Assembly (NCBI GenBank): GCA_900110395.1
Contig: FODP01000016.1
Span: 89,822 to 153,821, forward strand
DNA: 64,000 nt
DNA from: Rhodospirillales bacterium URHD0017
GTDB lineage: Bacteria; Pseudomonadota; Alphaproteobacteria; Reyranellales; Reyranellaceae
Reading direction: 5' to 3'
In this document: positions 42,688 through 52,616 of the stretch, piece after piece
Layout: each line of letters starts with the position of its first letter
Position numbering within the stretch: position 1 is the first letter of the stretch
The notes under the pieces: model-generated
What the model was told of the DNA's origin: nothing
Databases searched by the model: none
What the model saw: only the letters and a program-made list of their open reading frames with translations
Translations under genes and position numbers: made by a program

Positions 42688-45600
42688 ACTTTGCTCCGTG
42701 CGGTCTTGAGAAGGCGCTTGGCGATGCGCGCGAGCCCGCTCACCGGGACGACGAGCCAGTTCGGCCGGTTGGCCGCTTCGTAGCCAACTTCGTAAGCCGC
42801 CTTCTCGATCAGGAAGAAATCGAGCAGCGACGGGCCGCCCATCGACGGCAGGCCGGTCACGGCCTCGCGGTAGGCTCCGAGGAAAGACTTCTCCGCCCCC
42901 TCGCGCAGCCTCGTCATCAGCCGCTCGCGCCGTCCCGGCGAAAGGCGGCTGGCGAGCACGTTCTTCGGATCGAGGGTCGTTGCGGCGGCATAGTCGATCG
43001 ACCGCAACAACCCCGCGACATCCCGCAAGGGACTGGCCTTGCGCCGGCGTTCCTCGACAGGGCGCGCCGGCTCGCCTTCGAAGTCGATGATGTAGGCATC
43101 GGCGCTGGCGACCAGCACTTGGCCGAGGTGGAAATCGCCATGGATGCGCGTCATCAGGCCGCCCTCGCCCTGCCGGCCAAGCTGCCGCAGCGTCTCGTTC
43201 AGCGCCTCGCGGTTGGCCAGCAGCGCCTTGGCCTCGGCCTCGATGGTCTCGTTGTCCCAAGTCCCGCGCGCGGCGATGGCGTCGAACGCCCGCGCGAGCA
43301 GCCTGGTCGCCCGCTCGATCCAGGCATCGACGTCCTGAGCCGTAGCGCGTTGCGGCGCAAAGTCCGGATCTTCCGTCGGCCGCGCCAGCACGACGTGCAT
43401 GTTGCCCAGCTGCCGGCCGATGGTGGCGGCGAGCGCATGATAGTCACGGATGTCGTCGCCGCGCGCCTCTGCCGAGGCCTCGCGACTCGCCGTGGCGTCG
43501 AAAGCGCGATTGGCCTGGTTGAGGGCCCAGGTCCAGGCATCCCCCTGGTTACGCACGAAGGCCTGCGCCACGGCCAGCACATGGCGCTCGCCGTCGCGGT
43601 CGATGCGGGTCACCTCGCCCAACATCGCCGGCGCGTTGGCAAAGCCCTGGGCCGTCAGGTAGCGGCTCATCTCGGCCTCGGGATGCTGGCCGGTCGAGAT
43701 GGAGCGGAAGATCTTCAGCATCACGGCGTCGTCGACAGTCAGCGAGCTGTTCGATTGCTCGGCGGTCAGCCACATGACCTGAGCGTCGGCCGGGCGGCGC
43801 AGCACCTCTACCTTGTCCGGCATGGGCTCGAAGACGATCTGGCCTTCCGGCATGTCGATGCGCTCGCCGTTGGCCAGTGCCTCCAGCATGCGGCGGGCGA
43901 AGATCGCCAGAGAAAAGGCGTCTGTCAGCAACCCAACGCGCCGCCCGCGGCGAACACGCGCCAAGGCAAGCTGGGAGGGTAACGCGGCCGAAGGTTCGTC
44001 CTCCCAGCACATCGACAAGGGCAGCTGCCAGCGCGTGGTCCCACTGCTGGTCTTTACCTCGACTTCCGACAACAGCAGGTCGCGCTCGCCGCCGAGCTGG
44101 GCCAGATAGGCGATATGGGCGCCGTGCAGCGTCTGGTCCTTGGCACCGAACCAGCGGCGCTTCTGCAGGTAGGACGGCAGGGTCTCGCGTTCCAGCACCG
44201 GCGCGGCAGCTTCCAGGGCCTGATCGAGCCGATTGCGCAAGACCACGGTGACATAGTCGGGCAACGGCTCGGGCGCCGGGGTATGCCACGACGGCGCATC
44301 GGTCTCGGTCGTCAGGATGAACCAGTAGAAGCCGTAGGGCGACAAGGTCAGCAGATAGGTGAGCTGGCCGATCGGCGGGAACAGTGAGCCGCCGTTCAGC
44401 TCGACGGGGACGCGGCCGGTGAATTCCGAGAGGTCGAGTTCGACCGCCTGCGGTGTGCGCGAGACGTTGGCCACGCACAGAATGACCTCGCCGTCGAGTT
44501 CGCGCAGGTAGGCCAGGACCTTGCGGTTCTTCGGATAGAGGAAACGCAGGCTGCCGCGGCCGAAGGCGGCGTGCATGCGGCGGATGGCCAAAGTGCGGCG
44601 CATCCAGTGCAGCAGCGAATGGACGTCGCGCGTCTGGGCCTCGGCGTTGATGATCTCGTAGCCGTAGAGCGCATCCATGATGGTGGGCAGCGCCAGCGCC
44701 GCCGGATCGGCGCGCGAAAACCCGCCATTGCGGTCGGGCGACCACTGCATGGGCGTGCGCACACCATCGCGGTCGCCCAGCCGAATGTTGTCGCCCATGC
44801 CGAGCTCGTCGCCGTAGTAGATCACCGGCGCGCCGGGCATCGAGAACAGCAGGCAGTTCATCAGCTCGATGCGGCGGCGGTCGCGCTCGAGCAGCGGCGC
44901 CAGCCGGCGGCGGATGCCGAGATTGAGACGGGCACGACGGTCGGTCGCATAGGTCTGCCAGAGGTAGTCGCGCTCGGAATCCGTCACCATCTCGAGCGTC
45001 AGCTCGTCGTGATTGCGCAGGAAGATCGCCCATTGGCAGGTTTCGGGGATCTGTGGCGTCTGGCGCATGATGTCGGTGATGGGGAAACGGTCCTCGCGGG
45101 CCAGCGCCATGTACATGCGGGGCATCAGCGGGAAGTGGAAGGCCATGTGGCATTCATCGCCGTTGCCGAAATACTCCTTGGTGTCCTCCGGCCACTGGTT
45201 GGCTTCGGCCAGCAGCATGCGGCCGGGATAGTGGGTGTCGATCTCGGCCCGGATGCGGCGCAGCACCTCGTGGGTTTCGGGCAGGTTCTCGTTGTTGGTG
45301 CCCTCGCGCTCAACCAGGTAGGGCACGGCATCGAGCCTGAGGCCATCGACGCCGAGATCCAGCCAGAAGCGCATGACGCCCAGCACCGCGTCCAACACGG
45401 CGGGATTGTCGAAGTTGAGATCAGGCTGGTGGGCGTAGAAGCGGTGCCAGTAGTAGGCGTTGGCGGCGGGATCCCAGGTCCAGTTCGAGCGCTGGGTATC
45501 GAGGAAGATGACGCGTGTCCCGCTGTATTTCTGATCGTTGTCCGACCAGACGTAGAAGTCGCGCTCAGGCGAGTCCGGCGGCGCCAGGCGGGCGCGCTGG

Positions 45601-45971
45601 AACCAGGCATGCTGGTCTGAGGTGTGATTGATCACCAGCTCGGTGATGACGCGGATGCCGCGGCGATGGGCCTCTTCGATGAACTGCTTGGCGTCGTCGA
45701 GCGTGCCGTATTCGGGATGAACGGCGGTGTATTCGGCGATGTCGTAGCCGTCATCCAGCCGCGGCGACGGATAGAATGGCAGCAGCCACAACGTGTTGAC
45801 GCCGAGTTCGGCGATGTAGTCGAGCTTGGAGATCAGGCCAGGGAAGTCGCCGATGCCGTCGTTGTTGGAATCGAAGAAGGACTTGATGTGCAGCTGGTAG
45901 ATGATCGCGTCCTTGTACCAGAGCGCATCCTGGGCAACGGGCAACTGGCTGGCGGCGAGCGGTGCGTTCAT
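42684..45971 (-). CDS. treS: trehalose synthase-maltokinase fusion (TreS-Mak/Pep2)
   Basis: 1095 aa. The N-terminal ~550 residues are TreS (trehalose to maltose isomerisation): DAIIYQLHIKSFFDSN, ITELVINHTSDQH, GVDGLRLDAVPYL (Asp214), LLAEANQWPED (Glu256), FLRNHDELTLEM (Asp322). The C-terminal part is maltokinase: KRRWFGAKDQ near 625, MTRIHGDFHLGQVLV (catalytic) and AYIIDFEGEPAR (metal). The fusion channels trehalose via maltose to maltose-1-phosphate for GlgE, encoded just upstream. Start ATG 45971, ATGA overlap with glgE. Confidence 0.95.
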   Translation of the reverse strand: MNAPLAASQLPVAQDALWYKDAIIYQLHIKSFFDSNNDGIGDFPGLISKLDYIAELGVNTLWLLPFYPSPRLDDGYDIAEYTAVHPEYGTLDDAKQFIEEAHRRGIRVITELVINHTSDQHAWFQRARLAPPDSPERDFYVWSDNDQKYSGTRVIFLDTQRSNWTWDPAANAYYWHRFYAHQPDLNFDNPAVLDAVLGVMRFWLDLGVDGLRLDAVPYLVEREGTNNENLPETHEVLRRIRAEIDTHYPGRMLLAEANQWPEDTKEYFGNGDECHMAFHFPLMPRMYMALAREDRFPITDIMRQTPQIPETCQWAIFLRNHDELTLEMVTDSERDYLWQTYATDRRARLNLGIRRRLAPLLERDRRRIELMNCLLFSMPGAPVIYYGDELGMGDNIRLGDRDGVRTPMQWSPDRNGGFSRADPAALALPTIMDALYGYEIINAEAQTRDVHSLLHWMRRTLAIRRMHAAFGRGSLRFLYPKNRKVLAYLRELDGEVILCVANVSRTPQAVELDLSEFTGRVPVELNGGSLFPPIGQLTYLLTLSPYGFYWFILTTETDAPSWHTPAPEPLPDYVTVVLRNRLDQALEAAAPVLERETLPSYLQKRRWFGAKDQTLHGAHIAYLAQLGGERDLLLSEVEVKTSSGTTRWQLPLSMCWEDEPSAALPSQLALARVRRGRRVGLLTDAFSLAIFARRMLEALANGERIDMPEGQIVFEPMPDKVEVLRRPADAQVMWLTAEQSNSSLTVDDAVMLKIFRSISTGQHPEAEMSRYLTAQGFANAPAMLGEVTRIDRDGERHVLAVAQAFVRNQGDAWTWALNQANRAFDATASREASAEARGDDIRDYHALAATIGRQLGNMHVVLARPTEDPDFAPQRATAQDVDAWIERATRLLARAFDAIAARGTWDNETIEAEAKALLANREALNETLRQLGRQGEGGLMTRIHGDFHLGQVLVASADAYIIDFEGEPARPVEERRRKASPLRDVAGLLRSIDYAAATTLDPKNVLASRLSPGRRERLMTRLREGAEKSFLGAYREAVTGLPSMGGPSLLDFFLIEKAAYEVGYEAANRPNWLVVPVSGLARIAKRLLKTARSKV

Positions 45972-48900
45972 GGCCGGCCTCCTGTCGGCGCGATCCGCCA
46001 GATGGCGAACGGCAGGTCGGCCGGATCGAGGCGAACGCGCTGCATTTTGCCCTGCCAGACGAAGCGGCTGCCGCGCATGAGATCCTCGACCTCGACGGCG
46101 CCGTTGTCGGGCAGTTTCCATTCCCATAGGGGCACTTCGAACGACGCTTCCTGGACGTGGTGGGGATCGAAGCTGACGGCGACCAGGATCATCTCCAGCC
46201 CATCGGGCGATGGCTTGCCGTAGACCAGGACCTGATCGTTGAAGGCGTTGTAGAAGCGCACGCCAAGATGGCTGTGGAGCGCAGGATGGAGGCGGCGCAG
46301 CCGGTTGAGCGCGGTGATTTCGGCGACGATATTGCCGGGCGCATCGAAATCGCGCTGCCGCGCTTCGTACTTCTCCGAATCGAGATATTCCTCACGGCCC
46401 GGCAGTGCTGCGGCTTCGCAGAGCTCGAAGCCGGAATAGACGCCCCACAGGCCAGAGAGGGTCGCGGCCAGAGCGGCGCGGATCAGGAAGCCGGCACGCC
46501 CCGAGCTCTGCAGGAAAATGGGATTGATGTCGGGTGTGTTGACGAAGAAATGCGGTCGGTAGTAGTCGGCCACTTCTGTCGTGGTCAGCTCGCGCAGATA
46601 GTCGGTGATCTCGGCCTTGTTGTTGCGCCACGTGAAGTAAGTGTAGGACTGCGAGAAGCCGATCTTGGCGAGGCGGTACATCATGGTCGGCCGCGTAAAA
46701 GCCTCGGCCAGGAAGATCACGTCGGGATGCCGGCCGCGAACATCGGCGATCATCCATTCCCAGAAGGGCAGCGGCTTGGTGTGTGGATTGTCGACGCGGA
46801 AGATCCGAACGCCCTCGCCCGCCCAGTGCAGGACGACATCACGCAACGCCAGCCACAGCTCGGGTATCGCACCGTCGGCGTAGAAGTCGACATTGACGAT
46901 GTCCTCGTACTTCTTGGGCGGATTCTCGGCGAAGCGGATCGAGCCGTCGGCGCGGTGGCGGAACCACTCGGGATGCTGCTTGAGCCAGGGATGGTCGGGC
47001 GAGCACTGGATGGCGAAATCGATCGCGATCTCGAGGCCTTGCTCGCGGGCGGCCGCCACCAGTCGGCGGAAGTCCTCCGGCGTGCCGAGCGCGGCGTGGA
47101 CTGCGTCGTGACCGCCGTCGCGCGCCCCGATCGCGTACGGGCTGCCGGGATCGTCGGGCGCCGCCTTCAAGGCGTTGTTGCGGCCCTTGCGATTGGTCGT
47201 GCCGATGGGATGGATGGGCGGGAAGTAAAGGACGTCGAAGCCCATGTCGCGAACACGCGGCAGGTGGGCAATGACGTCGTTGAAAGTGCCCAGCGAGCGC
47301 GGGAAGAGCTCGTACCAGCTCGCAAACTCCGCCTGTGGGCGCTCGACCTCAACGGCAATCTCGGGATGCCGGCAAGGCAAATGGCGGACGTCCGCGGCAG
47401 CGACCAGTTGGTGCGTCTCGCTGGCCGTCAAAAGCCGCACGGCGGCGGGCGCGTCGGCACGATCGAGTTTGGCCACGAACTTGCCAAGACCCAGCCGGCG
47501 CAGATGAGCGGCGGCATCGGCGATGTCGACCGTGACATCGACGCCGGCCCGGCTCTTGACCTCAAGAGCGTGGCTCAGGCTGCCATACTCGTCGCGCCAG
47601 CCTTCGATCGTGAAAAAATGTCGGCCGACGCGCCGGGGTATCATGGTGGCGCGCCAGCGATCGTTGCCGAGCGGGGTCATGGCTGAACGCTGCCACTCAG
47701 ACTTGCCGGCTTCGCGCCACTGCAGCTCCGCCGCCAGCACGTCGTGGCCGTCGGCAAAGATGTCGGCCTCCACCGTGATCGGCCGGCCGATGATGCGGCG
47801 AACTGCAAAGCCGGGCGCCTGGGGAGCGACGCGATCGATCACCACGGGAGAGCGGCTTGCGGCGGCGCTCGCCGAGTGACATTCGTCGCCCCTTACCGGA
47901 TCGACGGCGTCGAGCTCTGCCATCAGCACCTCACCCGGCCGCAGGCGATCGGGCATCGCTCGTCCGTCGAGCAGCCGGGGTTTGCCCAGCATGGCGCCGG
48001 CAACCGGATCGAGCGGATCGAGGCTGACCGGTACAGCCTGCTCCTTGGCGACGTCGTTGTTGATCAGGACGACAAGTCCATGCTGTGCCTGACGCGCATC
48101 GGCCGAGTCGAGACGCGCCAGCGCCGTCACCGTCGCCGACGATCCTGTCAGGCGGCGGACAGACTTCGTCGACTGACGGCGATGCTTTAGGTCGGTTGCC
48201 GCTTGTCGGATCTCCTCTTCGACGTCTGCGGGAAAACCTTCCGGCAGGAACAGACCATCGGTCGTGGCCGCAGCGAGCTGCAATGCACGACGCCGAGCGG
48301 CAACATCCGCCGGCAGGCTGCGCGCTTCGGCGGCGACACCGATGACCGGCGCAATGCGGGCAAGCGAATCGAGTTCCTCGACGTACCAGGCAGCACTTCC
48401 GTCCCACCAGGCAGTGGAGGCGAAGACGCCGTCGAGGCCCGCGCCTGCCAGCTCGCCGTGCCGCGACCAGGCGAGGCCAGGAGTCCATGCCCACAACGCA
48501 CAATCGCTTTCGCGGCGGGTCGCTGCCACAATCGCACGCAAGGCGCCGGCCGGCAGAAGACCGAGGCCGAGCAGGCGGAACGCCGTCGCTCCGGCACTGG
48601 CCAGTCGCACAAGGTGCGAAGCCCACCATGATGCGATCCGATCGGCGTCGGGCCGTACGGTGACGGCGTGCGCAATGGAACTGTCGAGCCGCGGATCGAC
48701 GACATCGCTTTGATATCGGCGCTCGAACAGGTCTCCAGCCTCATGGGCACTCGCCCCGTCAGACGCCAGCCGGTCGAGCACGACATCGAGACAAAGGCGC
48801 AGGCCGCGTCGTTCGCACAGCGCGGCGATCTCATGTACGGCCTCGTCGATCGACCCGCCGATCCCCAGCCCGGGGCTCGGCCTGGCCAGATCACTGATCA

Positions 48901-49105
48901 ACAATGGATCGTTGTGTCTGGCCAGGAAGGGATTGAGACAGACGTGATCAAGGCCCAGGTCGGCGGCTCGGGCCAGCCGTGGCTGCCAATCCTCAGCGCT
49001 GCGCAATTCATCGAAATAGCAAATGGCGGGCGCCTGCACTTGCAGACGCCCACGCGCCTCTCCCACCCCGGCCTGCCCGGCCGTGGACTTCAAGCACCTG
49101 CCCAT
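45968..49105 (-). CDS. glgE: alpha-1,4-glucan:maltose-1-phosphate maltosyltransferase GlgE, with long N-terminal extension
   Basis: 1045 aa; usual GlgE is about 650-700. The C-terminal ~650 residues are typical GlgE: WYELFPRSLGTFNDV, LYFPPIHPIGTTNRKGRNN, ENPPKKYEDIVNVDFY, FRVDNPHTKPLPFWEW (nucleophile Asp772), FLAEAFTRPTMMY (Glu801). The first ~400 residues (AICYFDELRSAEDWQPRL ... LRLCLDVVLDRL) look like a degenerate second alpha-amylase barrel without an obvious catalytic set. First gene of the seven-gene operon. The 280 bp upstream holds no gene and should contain the promoter. Confidence 0.93.
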   Translation of the reverse strand: MGRCLKSTAGQAGVGEARGRLQVQAPAICYFDELRSAEDWQPRLARAADLGLDHVCLNPFLARHNDPLLISDLARPSPGLGIGGSIDEAVHEIAALCERRGLRLCLDVVLDRLASDGASAHEAGDLFERRYQSDVVDPRLDSSIAHAVTVRPDADRIASWWASHLVRLASAGATAFRLLGLGLLPAGALRAIVAATRRESDCALWAWTPGLAWSRHGELAGAGLDGVFASTAWWDGSAAWYVEELDSLARIAPVIGVAAEARSLPADVAARRRALQLAAATTDGLFLPEGFPADVEEEIRQAATDLKHRRQSTKSVRRLTGSSATVTALARLDSADARQAQHGLVVLINNDVAKEQAVPVSLDPLDPVAGAMLGKPRLLDGRAMPDRLRPGEVLMAELDAVDPVRGDECHSASAAASRSPVVIDRVAPQAPGFAVRRIIGRPITVEADIFADGHDVLAAELQWREAGKSEWQRSAMTPLGNDRWRATMIPRRVGRHFFTIEGWRDEYGSLSHALEVKSRAGVDVTVDIADAAAHLRRLGLGKFVAKLDRADAPAAVRLLTASETHQLVAAADVRHLPCRHPEIAVEVERPQAEFASWYELFPRSLGTFNDVIAHLPRVRDMGFDVLYFPPIHPIGTTNRKGRNNALKAAPDDPGSPYAIGARDGGHDAVHAALGTPEDFRRLVAAAREQGLEIAIDFAIQCSPDHPWLKQHPEWFRHRADGSIRFAENPPKKYEDIVNVDFYADGAIPELWLALRDVVLHWAGEGVRIFRVDNPHTKPLPFWEWMIADVRGRHPDVIFLAEAFTRPTMMYRLAKIGFSQSYTYFTWRNNKAEITDYLRELTTTEVADYYRPHFFVNTPDINPIFLQSSGRAGFLIRAALAATLSGLWGVYSGFELCEAAALPGREEYLDSEKYEARQRDFDAPGNIVAEITALNRLRRLHPALHSHLGVRFYNAFNDQVLVYGKPSPDGLEMILVAVSFDPHHVQEASFEVPLWEWKLPDNGAVEVEDLMRGSRFVWQGKMQRVRLDPADLPFAIWRIAPTGGRP

Positions 49106-49389
49106 CCACTAACAACCGCTGAGCCCCGCCTCAGGTTGCGAGGAATGATCGCGATTCAGGGGTTTATCGGACGATTTGATAACTCGCGGGCCGGTCGCCA
49201 CTCCGGCTGGCCATGTGTCGCTACCTACGCACCGTGAGGTCTATGGCCGCTGCTTTCGGATTTCCGCTCCTTGGGTGTCTCTCCCCTTCCGGCTCCCGTG
49301 CGTTTAGCTGCGTGTCTGCGTTCCACGCCGCCGCGAGTGTCCAATATGTTACATGTCGTCGGCGGCTTGCCTACGTGGAAATCCCGCAA

Positions 49390-50370
49390 TCAGAGGAAGG
49401 TGACGCGCGCTTCGCGGCCCAGAATCTCGGGAAATGTCACGCCGTCGTCGGCCTTGATCTCGACCTCGATCTGGCGGACGCTGGCGACACCGAGATCGGC
49501 CTCGCTGCGCTTCTCGCGTTTCACGGTCATCGGATCGATGGCGACCTTGCCCTTGTAGACCGTCGGGCTGCCCCGGAACGTCACCTCGACCGGCGTGCCC
49601 ACCTTCAGGCGGGGCAGATGCAGCTCGTCGACCGTCGCGAAGACACGCAGTTGCTTCATGTCGACGACCTTGGCGATGCCCGCGCCCGATGCCATCTCGC
49701 CCTGGCGCGAATTGATCTGGGTGACGACGCCATCGATGGGTGAGCGGACAAGGGCCTCTTCGCGGATGCGTATCGCCTGATCGAGCGCCGCCTTGAACCT
49801 GACGATATCCACGGCGTTCTGCTCGAGGTCGATGGCCAGTCGCCGCTTGCTGAGGTCGAGGCTTGCTCGCTGATTCTTGAGGCTTTGCTCGGCCAGCCCG
49901 ACTTCGAGTTCCTTTTCCTCGGGCGGCCTGCCGGAACGATTGCGCAGCATGGTCGACAGCCGGTCGCTCTCGATCGCCGACTTCAGCGCATCTTCCTCGA
50001 GCTTGAGGTCGACGACGCGCGTTCCCTTCAGAACGGTGTCGCGTATCCGCTCCGCCTTGAGGAGGTTGTTCTCGGCGATCTTCACGCCGACCTCGGCCGC
50101 GGGATAGTTGGCCATCACGGCGATGATCTCGTCGCGCTTGACGGTCTGCCCCTCCTTGATGCGCAGTTCGTTCAGCACCGAACCGCCATTGGGATCGTTG
50201 GCGATCATCACCGTGCCGGCCGGAGCCTCGGTATAGCCGCGCGCGATCAAGGGGCCGCTGGTCTGCAGCACGGACGACGTGCCGTTGGCGGCCTGCTGGC
50301 TGCGCGCAATCCATGCCGCAGCCACGGCGACGGCCACCACCGCGACCGTCCCGGTCATGATCCGTTTCAT
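49390..50370 (-). CDS. HlyD/RND-type membrane fusion (periplasmic adaptor) protein
   Basis: 326 aa from ATG 50370. N-terminal signal anchor (GTVAVVAVAVAAAWIA), lipoyl half-motifs (GGSVLNELRIKEGQTVKRDE and RSPIDGVVTQINSRQGEMAS), a long coiled-coil hairpin between them (~85-200) and a C-terminal beta-barrel domain. Usually works with an ABC or RND pump and an outer-membrane channel, but none is encoded next to it here. An upstream ATG at 50427 adds 19 residues without a ribosome site. Confidence 0.85.
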   Translation of the reverse strand: MKRIMTGTVAVVAVAVAAAWIARSQQAANGTSSVLQTSGPLIARGYTEAPAGTVMIANDPNGGSVLNELRIKEGQTVKRDEIIAVMANYPAAEVGVKIAENNLLKAERIRDTVLKGTRVVDLKLEEDALKSAIESDRLSTMLRNRSGRPPEEKELEVGLAEQSLKNQRASLDLSKRRLAIDLEQNAVDIVRFKAALDQAIRIREEALVRSPIDGVVTQINSRQGEMASGAGIAKVVDMKQLRVFATVDELHLPRLKVGTPVEVTFRGSPTVYKGKVAIDPMTVKREKRSEADLGVASVRQIEVEIKADDGVTFPEILGREARVTFL

Positions 50371-50585
50371 CGTTCCGCTGCTCGCCACTACCGCTGCCCT
50401 GTCCTCACCCCTTCGCAGGAGCACCATTTGCGCAAAAAATGATTACTTTTCAATGGGGTCGACACTCAATCCCGCGTCAATATGACGGCTCATTGTGGCC
50501 AAATTCGACTGATCCGGCCCGACTTTGTCGCCGTCGCCACGGCCGGCGAAGCGCCGCGGGCCTATGACGCAGGCGACGATGCCCC

Positions 50586-51089
50586 CTATTTGGTCGCTTT
50601 GTCGAAGGCGAGGCCGAAGCCCATCAGCGGCACGTCGATGTTGATCGTCCGCTTGTTGGTATCCTGGAGTGCGATCTTGAGCGTCGTGCCACTACGCAAC
50701 GACGCCAGGAACGGGTCCTTCAACGGCATGGAGACGATGCAGCCGGCATTGGTGCAGGTCTGCACCGGCAGCCGTTCCGCCGCGCCATTGTCGACCTTGA
50801 GCTGGACCGGCTCGGTCAGGCTGATGCCCAGAGGAAGCTGAAGGGTCAGGCTCGGCGCCTTGGTCTCCGGTGCGATGCGCGCGGTGAGTTGCGCCACGAG
50901 TTGCTTGTCCTCGCGGTTGATCATCTGCTGGATGGCGCGGCATTCCAGGATCTTGCCGTCGCTGGTGCATTCGACCCGCCAGCCGGCGACAGGGGCGTCC
51001 TGAGCGAATGACGGTGCTGCCGTGGCGCCAACCCCGGCGACGAGCCATGCGAAAAGCGCCAGAACGCGACGGCGACCACCTGATGTCAT
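50586..51089 (-). CDS. invasion-associated locus B (IalB) family protein
   Basis: 167 aa, signal peptide to ~SFAQ, then WRVECTSDGKILECRAIQQM, KAPSLTLQLPLGISL, VQTCTNAGCIVSMPL and RSGTTLKIAL, the conserved Cys and strand pattern of the IalB family of alphaproteobacteria. Periplasmic; molecular role not settled. About 155 bp downstream of the RraA-like gene on the same strand, likely its own transcript. Confidence 0.88.
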   Translation of the reverse strand: MTSGGRRRVLALFAWLVAGVGATAAPSFAQDAPVAGWRVECTSDGKILECRAIQQMINREDKQLVAQLTARIAPETKAPSLTLQLPLGISLTEPVQLKVDNGAAERLPVQTCTNAGCIVSMPLKDPFLASLRSGTTLKIALQDTNKRTINIDVPLMGFGLAFDKATK

Positions 51090-51244
51090 GCCTTAGGCTC
51101 CCTTGGACGCGATAATCGCCAAGTCCTGTCCGGATGCAAGAGCCCCGATCCTGCAGCAGGATGGCGAAGAGCTTCGCCCCAGACCGAAGCGCGTCGAGAG
51201 CTGGGAGGCCGCGTCGGTCATGGCGCTCGAGTAGCTTGCCCGGG

Positions 51245-51988
51245 CTAGCTCTTCTTCGGCGTGTAGGCGCCACCCGACGAGGCGGCGCGCACTTCGGCCG
51301 CCGTACGCGCCTTGCGCAGCAGGACCAGCCGGCGCGCCTCGTCGTCGAGCATGGCGCGGGAATTCTTGACGATCGCCGGCGCATGTTCCGCCGGGAACTT
51401 CACGGCGCCGTTCTCGTCCATGTGTATGAGGTCGCCGGGCGCCACGTCCATGCCGCCGACCGAGACCGGCACGTTGACCGATTGCACGGCCATCTCGCCA
51501 TGGCCTGCCGTCACGCCGCCCAGCAGGAGCTGGAAGCGCAGCTTGCGGATGGCGTCGATGTCGCGTGACGGCCCGTTGGAGATCATGCCGATGCAGCCCA
51601 CGGCCATCATCGAGCTCACCATCATCTCGCCCGCCAGACCGGCCTTGTTGTGCAGCTCGGGCGGCCACTTCTGTTGGATCACCAGGATGGTCGGCTTCTT
51701 CATGGCGTCGAGCGCATCGACCACGTCCATGAATGACAGCCGGCCAGAGAAGTTGGGATCGGGCAGGCCGTAGACGCAGGTCACGGCGTAGCCGACGATC
51801 GGCCCCATCTCGGGATAGAGGCAGCGGATGGTGCTGTCGCTGTACCAGTTCTCGGTCCACGGATTGTAGAGGCCGAGGCAGAGCGGATTCTTCGGGTAGG
51901 TCGCCACCACGTTGGTGATGGTCGGCGTGTCGATCTTGCGCAACTCGGCGAAGATGTCGTCGGACAGCGTGATGGCTTGGTCGGGCAT
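51245..51988 (-). CDS. RraA-family protein (HMG/CHA aldolase-like demethylmenaquinone methyltransferase fold)
   Basis: 247 aa from ATG 51988 (AAGGGAGAA ribosome site). Landmarks: LRKIDTPTITNV (N-terminus), GLAGEMMVSSMMAVGCIGMISNGPSRDIDAI (the G-[GE]-x-M ... G-x-[VI]-x-[DN]-G-x-x-R-D motif; here NGPSRD), VPVSVGGMDVAPGDLIHMDENG. Such proteins are retro-aldolases of aromatic meta-cleavage products or RNase E regulators. The fold is clear, the substrate is not. Confidence 0.85.
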   Translation of the reverse strand: MPDQAITLSDDIFAELRKIDTPTITNVVATYPKNPLCLGLYNPWTENWYSDSTIRCLYPEMGPIVGYAVTCVYGLPDPNFSGRLSFMDVVDALDAMKKPTILVIQQKWPPELHNKAGLAGEMMVSSMMAVGCIGMISNGPSRDIDAIRKLRFQLLLGGVTAGHGEMAVQSVNVPVSVGGMDVAPGDLIHMDENGAVKFPAEHAPAIVKNSRAMLDDEARRLVLLRKARTAAEVRAASSGGAYTPKKS

Positions 51989-52134
51989 GGCAGGCGGTTC
52001 TCCCTTGGCAGGTCTCGTTCTTCGCGCAATTGGCTGCCGCCGACAAGGGATTGCGCGCGGCAGGCCCTTGCTGGGCAAAAGGGGCAGCTTGCTGTAAAGC
52101 TCGCGGGCTTCGCGACCGATTGGAGGTCGTCGCC

Positions 52135-52599
52135 GTGTCCGTGCCGTCCCAGTCGCAACGATCATGGCCGATCGGCCTGCTGGCGCTGTTGGCGGTCGCC
52201 AGTGTCCTTTACATCCTGATGCTGATCAACGCCTCGTCCCAGCCTTCGGGCGGCGGCGAGTCCGGCATCGCCGTAGCGCTCGAGGCGCTCTACCTCACGG
52301 CGGCGCTGTGGGTCGTGCTCGTCTGCATGCTGATCGTGGGTGGCGCCGGGGGCACGATGCCGCGCTGGGCGGGCTGGCTCGCCGGGATCCTGGTGCCGGC
52401 GTCGGCAGTGGCCAACATCACAGCCGTCGACATGTGCTCGCGCCACATGCCGTGGGCCATCGTCATTCTCCTGCTGCTGGCGCCCCTGCTCGCCTTGTAC
52501 GCCTTGTGGGCGCGCCTGCCGTGGCTCAAGGCCAAGCTGCCGGCGGAACGCATCAGCGGTGGGGGGCAGTGTTCGTGCTGTCGGTGGCGAGCTTCGTGA
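52135..52599 (+). CDS. small integral membrane protein, C-terminus probably frameshifted
   Basis: 154 aa from GTG 52135 (TTGGAGGTC ribosome site). Four hydrophobic segments, including IGLLALLAVASVLYILMLI, ALYLTAALWVVLVCMLIV and AIVILLLLAPLLALYALW. After ISGGG the frame becomes GQCSCCRWRAS and stops. Adding one G to the run at 52561-52566 instead gives AVFVLSVASFVMAA ending at 52610, a hydrophobic tail. Family unknown. Divergent from the RraA-like gene. Confidence 0.65.
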   Translation: MSVPSQSQRSWPIGLLALLAVASVLYILMLINASSQPSGGGESGIAVALEALYLTAALWVVLVCMLIVGGAGGTMPRWAGWLAGILVPASAVANITAVDMCSRHMPWAIVILLLLAPLLALYALWARLPWLKAKLPAERISGGGQCSCCRWRAS

Positions 52600-52616
52600 T
52601 GGCGGCCTGATGGCGG

